Made by a program: the position numbers and the translations under genes
Part shown: positions 16,836 to 25,345 of the stretch, one piece after another
Position numbering within the stretch: position 1 is the stretch's first letter
How the letters are laid out: each line of letters opens with the position of its first letter
Assembly (NCBI GenBank): GCA_003550725.1
Contig: PUKZ01000012.1
Location: 1 to 38,976 of the forward strand
Direction: 5' to 3'
Source of the DNA: Bacteroidales bacterium
GTDB taxonomy: Bacteria > Bacteroidota > Bacteroidia > Bacteroidales > UBA7960
DNA length: 38,976 nt
Notes under the pieces: model-generated
The model's database searches: none
Seen by the model: only the letters and a program-made list of their open reading frames with translations
What the model was told of the DNA's origin: nothing

Positions 16836-18341
16836 TTATTTTTTCAGCATAATTCTAAAAGTAGTTCCTTTATTTATCTGGCTACTTTTTACAAATAAAC
16901 GTCCTTTATGATAGTGTTCAATAATTCTTTTTGATAGTGAGAGGCCAAGTCCCCATCCTCGTTTTTTACTTGTAAATCCGGGTTTAAACACATTGTTGAA
17001 CTTTGACTTTGGCATTCCTTTTCCACTATCTGAAATATCAACAACAACATACTTTTTTTGCTCTACTACATCTATATTTATTTTACCATTGCCTCCCATA
17101 GCATCAACTGCATTTTTGCAGATATTTTCAATAACCCATTCAAAAAGGCTTGGATTTAAAGGGGCTTCGATAGGTTTGTTTTCAGGATTGGAAGTAACGG
17201 AAAACTGGGTATTTTTTGATAGACGGGTTTTAAGATATTCCAAAGCTTCATTAATAACAGATAGAACATCACTTTTCACCATAAGAGGAGGAGAGCCGAT
17301 TTTGCTAAAACGCTCTGTTATATTTTCAAGCCGGTTTATATCTTTTTGTATTTCATTAAGTGTTGATTTGTCCATATCCTTAAGCTTAAGCAGCTCAACC
17401 CAGGCAATTAATGATGAGAGAGGTGTGCCAAGTTGATGAGCAGTTTCTTTTGACATGCCAACCCATACCTGGTTTTGTTCAGCATTTCGTGCCAGGCTAA
17501 ACAATATATATGCCAAAAACAAAAACAAACCTATTATAAAAAATTGTGCAATAGGATAATATTGAAGCTGGGTAAGCAAAAAAGAGTTGGTATAAAAAAC
17601 ATAACATGTACCGTGTGTAGGCAAATCAATAGATATTGGTGTATTTTTATCTTTCATATTGGCTATTGTATTTTGCACAGAAGAAGGATCTTCGTAATCA
17701 AAATTATCAATACCGCCATGAGCTATGATTTTAGTTTTAGTGCTGTCAGTAATTATAACAGGCACATTGGCAGAACTAATTACTATCTCATCAATAAATG
17801 AGTCAATAAGGTCTTCAAGCACATCACGTAATTCGGTAAAAAGTCGAGAGTCTCGGTAATAAAGATATTCGGTATAACCGTTATAAGTAATTGGAATTGG
17901 CGGATATAAACTGAATTTTTCCTTAATTTCACCTTCAAACACATCGGCATCGCGAAATCTACTATCCAGATTTCTTCCGGCAATGATATTATCATCGCTA
18001 TCTACATGTAAAACGGGTATATTGGTATTACTTTCTATAATATTAACATAAAAAGTGAGCTCTTCATCAGTTTCAGCAACTAATATTCTCCTGGTAGCTT
18101 CTGCCCATAATTCAACACGTTTACGCTCCTCTTCCTTAAGTTCAGAAAAGAAGTTTTCCATGTACTTTGCTAATTTGGCACGCCTCTGAATGGCATCAGC
18201 CCATAAAGATACTTTTTGCCTTTCTTCAAGTGCTATCTGTTTTACAATAATATCAGTGTACCACAGAGACGCGGCAACTATTACTGCAGCAATACCAAGT
18301 AAAATTAATTTCCAGCGTTGTTTACGACGATATATTTCCAC
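16836..18341 (-). CDS. Membrane sensor histidine kinase without HAMP domain
   Basis: 501 residues. TM1 is at about 11-33 and TM2 at about 262-285, leaving a ~230-residue extracytoplasmic sensor region. There is no HAMP domain. The phosphoacceptor is His302 in SKETAHQLGTPLSSLIAW. The ATPase domain shows the N box (ENICKNAVDAMG), G1 (DSGKGMP), F box (FKPGFTSK) and G2 (GWGLGLSLSKRIIEHY). The signal and the response regulator are unknown; no regulator gene is in the window. Directly after TM1 a 15-residue motif is present twice (residues 39-53 and 71-85, both EER...LWA.A..R), a probable internal duplication of a helical segment. It is followed by prmC on the same strand. Confidence 0.9.
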   Translation of the reverse strand: MEIYRRKQRWKLILLGIAAVIVAASLWYTDIIVKQIALEERQKVSLWADAIQRRAKLAKYMENFFSELKEEERKRVELWAEATRRILVAETDEELTFYVNIIESNTNIPVLHVDSDDNIIAGRNLDSRFRDADVFEGEIKEKFSLYPPIPITYNGYTEYLYYRDSRLFTELRDVLEDLIDSFIDEIVISSANVPVIITDSTKTKIIAHGGIDNFDYEDPSSVQNTIANMKDKNTPISIDLPTHGTCYVFYTNSFLLTQLQYYPIAQFFIIGLFLFLAYILFSLARNAEQNQVWVGMSKETAHQLGTPLSSLIAWVELLKLKDMDKSTLNEIQKDINRLENITERFSKIGSPPLMVKSDVLSVINEALEYLKTRLSKNTQFSVTSNPENKPIEAPLNPSLFEWVIENICKNAVDAMGGNGKINIDVVEQKKYVVVDISDSGKGMPKSKFNNVFKPGFTSKKRGWGLGLSLSKRIIEHYHKGRLFVKSSQINKGTTFRIMLKK

Positions 18342-18648
18342 TTCAAATCAGATTTGTATTCATATTTTATCATTAATCACACAAAATCAATTTGCTTATG
18401 ACACAACTTTAGTGTGAAAAAAATTATTTTATCAATTTATATTTTTAATCACTAATGTCCGGTTAAAATTTCAATATCTCTATCCCGCACAGGGCGGGAA
18501 AGAAATCCCGTTTAAAAAATTTATTTTTGCCGGACACTATTGATTTTCAATAAAACATATCTTTTTATTACTTATTAACCAGTTTATAAGATAATTATTA
18601 CTCTTAAAGTGATTATAGTTTCTTTTATTTGTTAAAAATATAATAATT
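18342..18648. other. Intergenic region holding a short repeat element
   Basis: 307 bases between the kinase start and the AsmA-like stop, on a minus-strand gene run. It holds the repeat element at 18454-18538. I see no small gene. A promoter for the kinase on the minus strand is likely here, but no clear TAnnTTTG box was found. Confidence 0.5.
18454..18538. repeat. 85-bp MITE- or REP-like element with terminal and internal inverted repeats
   Basis: The ends AATGTCCGG (18454-18462) and CCGGACACT (18530-18538) are inverted repeats with one mismatch, and the match extends weakly inward as A/T-rich sequence. Inside, TCCCGC (18483-18488) pairs with GCGGGA (18494-18499), followed by a further ATCCCG. 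The internal part resembles the palindromes at 38869-38909. No target-site duplication is obvious. The ends recall insertion-sequence termini, so a non-autonomous remnant is possible. Confidence 0.5.
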
Positions 18649-21258
18649 TTAAAAATCATCAAATTCAATCACAAACTCTCCTTCTTCTTGTTTTTCAATG
18701 CGTTCCGTTTCTTTCCTCCTCTCTTTCATAATTGAATCTTCAACACTTTTTTCCCCACCTCTTCGAATCCAGCTAAACTCATCTTTTAATATTTCTCTTA
18801 ATTCCTTTCTCTCCTCTCTCAAATCATTTCTGAGTTTTTTCCTTGCACCCCGGTAATCATATTGAAAAACAGGGTCATTTATAGTTCCGGTTACCAAAAG
18901 AAACAAGGTAACTTGACCGGATCCATCATCGATAATGTCGCCGTATTGTTCCTGAGGATTTCTTCTTTCACGATTTTTTTGTGCAAGTATATCCGATAGT
19001 AAAACCTGTAATCGGTAATCTATTATGTTTTCAAAACTATGTTCACCCGAGAGCTTTATATTTAAAGCACTTGAGTTGATCTCCATATCGGGAATTATTA
19101 TTTTACGATCTTTTATACGAATTTCATTGTGTAATGTTGAGAACATAACATGTTCGAGGTCTTCTACCCTCAAAAATCTTGATAAAGCAAGTAAAGGTGT
19201 GAATTCTATGAGTTCACCCTCCTCTATTTTTATATCTGCGGTTGTTTCCAAACTTTCCCAATTAATATTAAGGCTTGGCGACCATTTGGAAGCAAACTGA
19301 AGATCGGCAGTAATATTACCTTTTATATTTTTATCTTTAATGCCTTCTTGCCCGAAATTTCCAAACTGGTAAAACATTTGTTGCACATCAACATTGTCAA
19401 GATTGGCATTACAACCAATATAAAAAACATCATCATAAGTACCATCAATATAGGCATCACCATCAAATTTGCCGGTCATAGAATTAAAAGATACATCTTT
19501 AGCAGTAAACTTTTTATTTCTCATCTGCAGTCTGCCAGTTAAGCGGTTTGCATCAAATTTCCTGAATGTAAAGCGGCCTATATCAGCATTTAAATTAAAA
19601 TCTACCCTGTCAGAAAAAGTTAACTTATAAGCTGTATCAGCACTCGAATCTCTATCACGAAGCAATTCATCGAGATTTATTCTGTCTGATATTAGGTTTG
19701 CATCTATAAACATGCTTTGGTCTTCATGAAAAATGTATGGTATAATATTTATTAAATAACCTTCCAAATCAAAATCATTATCAGAAATTAACCCCTGAAA
19801 ATTATCAATTACAAGATCGTTGTTGCTAAAATGAAACAAACCGTTAAGATTACTGTATCTTTTTGGATCTTCTTCAATCATAAAATTCAGGTCTTTTAAT
19901 TTAAGACTTCCGGAAGTAGCTGATGCAAAAAATTCACCCCTGTCGTTAATATTTTCTTTATTAAATTTATTCAACCTGCTTTCAAGATTGATATCAAACA
20001 GCATTTGCCCTGAAGCCGACTTGAAATTTTCCAGTTTAAAAAGATTAACAAAATCATTAGCTTCTATATCCGACCTGGCAGATATATTAAGATATGGGTC
20101 TGTAAAATCGTTAACAGAAAAATTTGCATCAATTTTACCTTCATTAATATATGCTGAAAATTCTTCAACAGTCAAAGCTGAGGAAGCAAGGCTCCGGTAC
20201 TTTCCATTATTATAGCTCGCCTTAAAGTTTATATCATCCATTTGCAGATTGAGTTTTCTGTTATTCATATTTCCGCTTGTAAGTCCAAAATCTGCAGTAA
20301 TAACAGGATTATCAATTTCTGATAAATGGCCTTTTATAATAGCTTCAAAATATAAATCTCCGCGTGTACGATAATCTTCAAAATATTTTTTATAATCAAC
20401 CGGAATGTCGTTGATAATATTTTGCAACCTGATGTCCCTTCCGTTTATGGTCAAATCAAGATAACTTCCGGGCTTAGCTCGTTCTAAATGCCCTGCCACG
20501 CTATAAGTATTACCACTTAATTCAATTAGCCCTTTTTTGAATTGATAAACTTTGTTATCATTCACCAACAAAGCCAAATCAAAGCTAACATCCCTGTTTG
20601 ATAAAAAAGAAGCATCATCAATCACAAGGTCTTTTATTGTCATGTTGCTGCTTATATTCATATCATAATCAACATGGCTGAATTTTCCCGACATACGGCT
20701 ATCAGAAAAATACACATGATACCTGTCTTGCCGTTGAAGATTCTTATAGTCTATTTCAAAATTATTCAAATCAATACGCTGCAAATCAAACTCAAAATCA
20801 TCAGGCTGTTTTTCACTAACATGCCAAAAAATATAATTGTTTGTTCCATCGGCATAATCAACCGGTGTAAATTTGCCGTCAGAAATCTCCAACCGTTTTA
20901 TCTTATAATCTCTGCGAATAAGGTCAATAATACTAAACTGAAAATAAATGCGATTGGCTTTGATCAATGTATCTTTATTTTCATCATCCGATACTTCATA
21001 AGCAATTACATCTTCAAAAGTAAGAGAAGCATTAGGAAAACGCCTGAAAAGGTCAAGTTGGATATTATCAACAAGTATATCGGTTTTTAGATTACGATTA
21101 AGTGACTGAATCATCAAATCTTTTGCCTCATCCCGGTAAATGTAAGTCAATACAGCTCCGGCAATAATAAGAAATGCTATAAAAAAAATGCCCGATATTA
21201 AAGCAAGCCTGATAAACTGGAATACTAATTTTCTATTTCTATTAAACTTACTGCTCAT
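18649..21258 (-). CDS. AsmA-like inner-membrane-anchored envelope protein
   Basis: 869 residues. A short basic N terminus precedes one membrane segment (~16-40, LALISGIFFIAFLIIAGAVLTYIY). Then comes TYIYRDEAKDLMIQSLNRNLKTDILVDNIQLDLFRRFPNASL..EDV, the classic start of AsmA/TamB-like proteins. The long periplasmic part is repetitive beta-strand sequence with many LDLTINGRDI-like and LKLSGEHSFEN-like segments. These fit the lipid-conducting groove fold proposed for the superfamily. The C terminus (last ~50 residues) is strongly charged, rich in Arg/Glu/Lys. A role in lipid or outer-membrane homeostasis is a family inference. It sits 142 bases downstream of the rluB-like gene on the same strand. 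Confidence 0.8.
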   Translation of the reverse strand: MSSKFNRNRKLVFQFIRLALISGIFFIAFLIIAGAVLTYIYRDEAKDLMIQSLNRNLKTDILVDNIQLDLFRRFPNASLTFEDVIAYEVSDDENKDTLIKANRIYFQFSIIDLIRRDYKIKRLEISDGKFTPVDYADGTNNYIFWHVSEKQPDDFEFDLQRIDLNNFEIDYKNLQRQDRYHVYFSDSRMSGKFSHVDYDMNISSNMTIKDLVIDDASFLSNRDVSFDLALLVNDNKVYQFKKGLIELSGNTYSVAGHLERAKPGSYLDLTINGRDIRLQNIINDIPVDYKKYFEDYRTRGDLYFEAIIKGHLSEIDNPVITADFGLTSGNMNNRKLNLQMDDINFKASYNNGKYRSLASSALTVEEFSAYINEGKIDANFSVNDFTDPYLNISARSDIEANDFVNLFKLENFKSASGQMLFDINLESRLNKFNKENINDRGEFFASATSGSLKLKDLNFMIEEDPKRYSNLNGLFHFSNNDLVIDNFQGLISDNDFDLEGYLINIIPYIFHEDQSMFIDANLISDRINLDELLRDRDSSADTAYKLTFSDRVDFNLNADIGRFTFRKFDANRLTGRLQMRNKKFTAKDVSFNSMTGKFDGDAYIDGTYDDVFYIGCNANLDNVDVQQMFYQFGNFGQEGIKDKNIKGNITADLQFASKWSPSLNINWESLETTADIKIEEGELIEFTPLLALSRFLRVEDLEHVMFSTLHNEIRIKDRKIIIPDMEINSSALNIKLSGEHSFENIIDYRLQVLLSDILAQKNRERRNPQEQYGDIIDDGSGQVTLFLLVTGTINDPVFQYDYRGARKKLRNDLREERKELREILKDEFSWIRRGGEKSVEDSIMKERRKETERIEKQEEGEFVIEFDDF

Positions 21259-21400
21259 CTATTATGTAATTGAAACTTTGACATATTTCCCGTAATGCAA
21301 TATTTGCATTTAATAATGGCTATTGTTGATTATTTAATAATACAATCTCACAAAACTCTTGCCATTCGATATGCAATAACCTCATTATTAATTTTATTTA

Positions 21401-22252
21401 TCAACTCATTTTTAAAAAATTTATTTCTTTTTGAGTTAAAAAACGGTACTCACCTCTTGGTAAATTTTTTTTTGTTAATCCCGCAAACATTACCCTGTCA
21501 AGTTTTAGCACCTTGTATCCCAACTTTTCAAATATTCTTCTAACAACACGGTTTTGACCTGAATGTATTTCGATACCCACTTCCTTTTTTGACTGGCCAT
21601 CGCTTGCATATGCTATATTATCTGCAGCAACTGTTTCATCATCTAAACCAATACCTTCAGATATCTTTTTCATATCAGCTTTTTTTACGCTTTTATCCAA
21701 AACCACATGATAAAGCTTTCTTATCTCATGCTTTGGATGCATAAGCTTTTTGGCAAGATCACCATCATTTGTTAACAACAATAAACCTGTTGTGTTCCTA
21801 TCGAGCCTGCCTACCGGGTAAATACGTTCCGAACAGGCATCTTTTACCAATTGCATAACCGTTTTTCTGGCTCCTGGATCGACTGTGGTTGTAATAAAAT
21901 CCTTGGGTTTATTAAGCAAAATATATACATTCTTTTCAGTTTTTAAAACTTCATCGCCATAGTGAACCACATCGCCGGGATAAACTTTTGTGCCAAGCTC
22001 TGTTACTATCTTACCGTTTATTTTTATGGCACCTGTACTTATTAACACATCAGCTTCACGACGGCTGCATATCCCGGCATTAGCTATGTATTTATTTAAA
22101 CGAATACTATTATCTGATTTTGATTCAGCCTTTTTGCCTTTAAATTCATCCTTTGGCTTATATTTTCTCCTTTGCTTATCGAAAAAACGGTCTTTTTTGC
22201 CGTTTTTCGAAGATCTGCTATTTTTATCCTTAGATCTGCCAGTATGTTTCAT
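21401..22252 (-). CDS. 23S rRNA pseudouridine synthase of the RsuA/RluB family
   Basis: 283 residues. An unusually basic Lys/Arg/Ser-rich extension (1-48) leads into an S4 RNA-binding domain (IRLNKYIANAGICSRREADVLI, ~50-71, through ~105). The catalytic domain contains ILLNKPKDFITT and the active-site motif YPVGRLDRNTTGLLLLTNDG, with catalytic Asp151. The C-terminal part shows VGIEIHSGQNRVVRRIFEKLGY, as in RluB/RsuA. The most likely target is 23S rRNA (RluB type), but RsuA or RluE specificity cannot be ruled out. The basic tail is common in this phylum and may add rRNA affinity. Confidence 0.88.
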   Translation of the reverse strand: MKHTGRSKDKNSRSSKNGKKDRFFDKQRRKYKPKDEFKGKKAESKSDNSIRLNKYIANAGICSRREADVLISTGAIKINGKIVTELGTKVYPGDVVHYGDEVLKTEKNVYILLNKPKDFITTTVDPGARKTVMQLVKDACSERIYPVGRLDRNTTGLLLLTNDGDLAKKLMHPKHEIRKLYHVVLDKSVKKADMKKISEGIGLDDETVAADNIAYASDGQSKKEVGIEIHSGQNRVVRRIFEKLGYKVLKLDRVMFAGLTKKNLPRGEYRFLTQKEINFLKMS

Positions 22253-22832
22253 TTTTATAAGACGTATTTAATGTTATGATATTTAATCACTCACAACTCA
22301 CCACCCGTTACCCGTAAACATTTATGTGGCAATATCGCTTACGCTAAGTTCATAATCCCTTATACATTCCTGGTAAATATGGGTTTCATACTATTATATC
22401 TCTTTCTATATATAGTATTTTTAATTGTACTACAAATATCAACTTACTTTAACTTATTCATGAACGAGTTTTTACCTTTCATATTGAAGGTTAAAATTAA
22501 AAAAGATTTTTTTCGTTTTTTTTAAATATTTACTGAATTTCCATAATACACGAAGATACTAAAAACAGGTAAATTATGATATCTTACTGATAATTTTGAA
22601 ACAAATGCATCCAAACATACTGATCAAATAATAAGCATTTTTTATTAAATTTGATATTTAGTTTTAAAAAAATTACGAATGGTTTTTTTGGAATAATAAT
22701 AATTTTATTTGTATAAAGTTTATTTTATTATTTAGAACAGATAACATAATTCACTAATCACAATCAACTAATCAGCCAATCAACAAGTGTAATTTTAAAA
22801 CATTATTAGCAACAATTGCATAATAAAATACT
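22253..22832. other. 580-bp intergenic region without a recognised gene
   Basis: This is the divergent gap between the rluB-like gene (minus) and the FISUMP lipoprotein (plus), so promoters for both should lie here. I see only AT-rich dyads: ATACTAT/ATAGTAT (22388-22418) followed by five T, and ACCTT/AAGGT (22474-22491). There is also a low-complexity stretch of CACTCACAACTCACC type at ~22288-22305. No ORF with start signals, tRNA or clear promoter box was found. Confidence 0.5.
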
Positions 22833-23651
22833 ATGAAGATAATAACAAACTTATGGCTTTATTCTTTAGTAATTATGGCTACTTTTATCATATTTACCTT
22901 AAGTTGTAGTGATGAAGATAATAAGCCTAATAATGAAATACCTGATATTGTTCGAGACATTGATGATAACGAATATCCTGTTGTAGTAATTGGCGATCAG
23001 ATCTGGATGGGTGAAAATCTCCGAACTACCCATTATAATAATGGTACGGAAATACCAAACAATTTATCTGATAGTGAATGGGAAGAAACAGTTAAAGGCT
23101 CTTTTGCAGTTTACCCGCATGAAGATATTGATGGAATAAATACGGAAGAAGAAATGACAAATGCTTACGGGAAATTATATAACTGGTATGCTGTTAAAGA
23201 TGAAAGAGGCTTATGTCCTGATGGCTGGCGAGTACCAACCGATGATGAATGGACAAAGCTTACAGATCATTTAATAAATGAGTATGATCTGCATAATGAT
23301 GATCAAATTGACGAAATTGACGGTGTAGGAAATGCCCTCAAGTCGTGTCGCCAGGTTAATTCACCTATGGGTGGTGATTGTAACACCAATGAGCATCCAA
23401 GATGGGCGTCGCATAGAACGCACTATGGAACAGATGATTTTGATTTTTCAGCTCTTCCTGCAGGTCTGCGCAACCACGATGGAACTTCTCTATATCTTTC
23501 ACATTATGCAATTTGGTGGACTAATACCCAATACGATAAAATATACAGCTATTCCCGGTTTATCAATTCTAGCTTTGGCAATATTGACAGAGATTATAAT
23601 AATAAAAACACAGGGTTTTCAGTAAGATGTATCATGGATTTACAGGATTGA
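22833..23651 (+). CDS. FISUMP-domain surface lipoprotein
   Basis: 272 residues. A hydrophobic signal sequence ends in FTLSC, with Cys25 as the likely lipidated residue. The residues that follow (SDEDN) fit the acidic lipoprotein export signal that sends Bacteroidota lipoproteins to the cell surface. Then comes the Fibrobacter-succinogenes-major-paralogous (FISUMP) domain: VVVIGDQIWMGENLRTTHYNNG, YGKLYNWYAV, GLCPDGWRVPTDDEW, LPAGLRN and AIWWTNTQYD, ending GFSVRCIMD. The fold is related to formylglycine-enzyme/C-lectin-like domains, but a catalytic role is not established. The biological role is unknown. It stands alone between two intergenic gaps. Confidence 0.88.
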   Translation: MKIITNLWLYSLVIMATFIIFTLSCSDEDNKPNNEIPDIVRDIDDNEYPVVVIGDQIWMGENLRTTHYNNGTEIPNNLSDSEWEETVKGSFAVYPHEDIDGINTEEEMTNAYGKLYNWYAVKDERGLCPDGWRVPTDDEWTKLTDHLINEYDLHNDDQIDEIDGVGNALKSCRQVNSPMGGDCNTNEHPRWASHRTHYGTDDFDFSALPAGLRNHDGTSLYLSHYAIWWTNTQYDKIYSYSRFINSSFGNIDRDYNNKNTGFSVRCIMDLQD

Positions 23652-23754
23652 GATATACATAATAATTCTTTATTTCAAAAGATCAGTTATGCTTTGATCA
23701 CTAGAATAAATCAAAAAAGCACCTATCTTTTAAAACTAACATGTGTTTAATGAT

Positions 23755-23982
23755 ATGGAACTATTTTTACTTTCAGTAATAATAATCGGATTTGCTATAG
23801 CAGGCATCGGAATAAAAATGTTTTTCAAACATGGTGGTACTTTTACACGCAAATGTGGCAGCTCCTTCGATCCTATTACCGGTAAACCTGCCAAATGCAC
23901 CTGTCAAAATAAAACATCAGAAGACTGTGAAAATAAAGAGGACCAAAATAATGATGAATCAAAATCAAACGAATCGGTTTAA
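23755..23982 (+). CDS. Small Cys-rich single-pass membrane protein (NqrM-like)
   Basis: 75 residues from the ATG at 23755. An in-frame GTG at 23743 would add four residues but gives a less typical N terminus. One membrane helix (MELFLLSVIIIGFAIAGIGIKMF) is followed by a basic stretch and a cysteine cluster: KCGSSFDPITGKPAKCTCQNK, then DC (four cysteines in total). The tail is hydrophilic and acidic. One helix plus a short four-Cys tail recalls NqrM, the maturation factor of the Na+-translocating NADH:quinone reductase, which is often found near apbE. Here apbE is the convergent neighbour, 8 bases away. Homology to NqrM is not proven by eye; only the architecture and context agree. Confidence 0.7.
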   Translation: MELFLLSVIIIGFAIAGIGIKMFFKHGGTFTRKCGSSFDPITGKPAKCTCQNKTSEDCENKEDQNNDESKSNESV

Positions 23983-23990
23983 TATTGAAT

Positions 23991-25004
23991 TTATATTTCT
24001 TTTAAATCAAGCCCTTCTGTTGCAACTACTCCAAAATCTTTAAGATTTTTTGAAAAAATAAAGATTGCGTCAAGATCATCCCTTTTATCAACGAATTTTC
24101 CGGCCTTTTCCTTCCCCATTACCATAAAAGCAGTAGCATATGCGTCGGCTGTCAAACAATCATTTGCAAAAACAGTTACACTAAGTAAATTGTTTTTTAC
24201 AGGATATCCTGTTTTTGGATCAATCGTATGCGAATACTTTTGGCCGTCTATCTCCAGGTATTGACGATAACTACCTGATGTGGCAACTGCCCGGTTATCC
24301 AATTCAACAATATGATCATACTCCTGTGGAGCATCATGTTTCTTTGCAGGCCTTTCAATAGCAATCCTCCATGGAGAATCATCAGGTTTTACATCGCCAA
24401 CAATAATGTCACCACCAATATCAACAAAATATGATGTAATTCCTTTTGATTCTAACAAACTGCCAACCAAATCGGATGCATAACCCTTAGCTATGGCATT
24501 AAAATCAAACTGTATACGCGGGTCTTGTTTTAATACCCTGTTACTATCAATAGACACCATATCTGAACCCACAAATTCTATTATGCTATCTACTTTACTT
24601 TGTGTCATATCCTTTCTGTTTTCATGCCCAAACCCCCAGGCATTAACCAAAGGCGTAACAGTAACATCAAAAGCACCATCAGTTTTTTCATATATATCAA
24701 GAGATCTCTTCAACAACACCCTGAAATAGTCATCCATAATATCTGTATCATTACGATTAATTTTTGATAAGACAGAATTTTCAACATAATAAGACATCGA
24801 GTTATTGAACCCATATAGAAGACTGTCTATTTCTGTATCAAACTCCTTGCGATCAGCACAATAATATGAAACCACATAATAAGTTCCAAAAGTTTCTCCT
24901 CTTAATTGAACCGGGCGTTCAGGATGTTTGCCGCTATTACAGCAAATAAAAACAACTATACTAAAAATAAAAAATAATATCCGATGAATCATGTGTTTTT
25001 TCAT
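23991..25004 (-). CDS. apbE: FAD:protein FMN transferase ApbE (lipoprotein)
   Basis: 337 residues. It transfers FMN from FAD onto threonine in target proteins such as NqrB, NqrC and RnfG. A signal peptide with lipobox-like VFICC places lipidated Cys21 or Cys22 at the N terminus of the mature protein. Motifs are GETFGTYYVVSY, GAFDVTVTPLVNAWGFG (110-126), FDFNAIAKGYASDLV (167-181), YFVDIGGDIIVGD (192-204), SGSYRQY and SHTIDPKTGYPV (258-269). TADAYATAF (285-293) contains the Mg2+-binding Asp287. The enzyme would act in the periplasm or at the inner membrane. Its target is not in the window. It is convergent with the small Cys-rich membrane protein. Confidence 0.95.
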   Translation of the reverse strand: MKKHMIHRILFFIFSIVVFICCNSGKHPERPVQLRGETFGTYYVVSYYCADRKEFDTEIDSLLYGFNNSMSYYVENSVLSKINRNDTDIMDDYFRVLLKRSLDIYEKTDGAFDVTVTPLVNAWGFGHENRKDMTQSKVDSIIEFVGSDMVSIDSNRVLKQDPRIQFDFNAIAKGYASDLVGSLLESKGITSYFVDIGGDIIVGDVKPDDSPWRIAIERPAKKHDAPQEYDHIVELDNRAVATSGSYRQYLEIDGQKYSHTIDPKTGYPVKNNLLSVTVFANDCLTADAYATAFMVMGKEKAGKFVDKRDDLDAIFIFSKNLKDFGVVATEGLDLKEI

Positions 25005-25249
25005 TTTACAGGCTTAAGAATGTATTTTATAAATTAAATACTACAATAAAAAATCGCCATCGATAATTTTACCAGGCAAATTTAATAATAAAATTAATCA
25101 TGCCGGATTATAAAAAAACCGTAAACGCTTAGATGTTTTACATTTACAGGTTTGTAAAGACGGCACTTATATAAACACATTACGAAGTACTGGAAATATG
25201 AGTGCAAAAACCAGGGTTTCTCTCTTCATATATGTATTTACAAAATCAA

Positions 25250-25278
25250 TTTAGTGGTTCAAGAATTATTTATTTTTG
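25250..25278 (+). promoter_or_regulatory. Candidate promoter for aroK
   Basis: TATTTTTG (25271-25278) is a perfect -7 box, with TTTA (25250-25253) 17 bases upstream as an imperfect -33 box. The predicted transcript starts near 25284, leaving a ~60-base leader that includes the palindrome at 25311-25329. Confidence 0.45.
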
Positions 25279-25310
25279 CTATTTTAGTAATAAAAAAATA
25301 CAACTTAAAT

Positions 25311-25329
25311 AACCCGGGTTTAGAAACCC
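25311..25329 (+). promoter_or_regulatory. Overlapping palindromes in the aroK leader
   Basis: AACCCGGGTT (25311-25320) is a perfect palindrome. Its right half, GGGTTT (25316-25321), can instead pair with AAACCC (25324-25329). This GC-rich island in AT-rich DNA ends 16 bases before the aroK start, so a role at the operator or RNA level is possible. Confidence 0.35.
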
Positions 25330-25345
25330 AATTCTAAAAATTGAT

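Larger units (their letters stand above)
25005..25345. other. 341-bp divergent intergenic region apbE/aroK
   Basis: It holds the aroK promoter candidate (25250-25278) and a dyad TTTACA-ggtt-TGTAAA (25143-25158). It also holds the hairpin described at 25311-25329. No gene is seen. A promoter for apbE on the minus strand was not identified. Confidence 0.5.

Noticed and set aside
17475-17801. 108-codon + strand frame opposite the histidine kinase
   Set aside because: It lies wholly antisense to a well-supported gene and has no recognisable motifs.
21295-21543. 82-codon + strand frame overlapping the end of the rluB-like gene
   Set aside because: Over half is antisense to a clear gene; low-complexity hydrophobic product without start signals.
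22253-22832. tRNA, riboswitch or small RNA in the 580-bp gap
   Set aside because: No GTTCGAATCC-type T-arm, no clear conserved aptamer pattern and no strong terminator were found.
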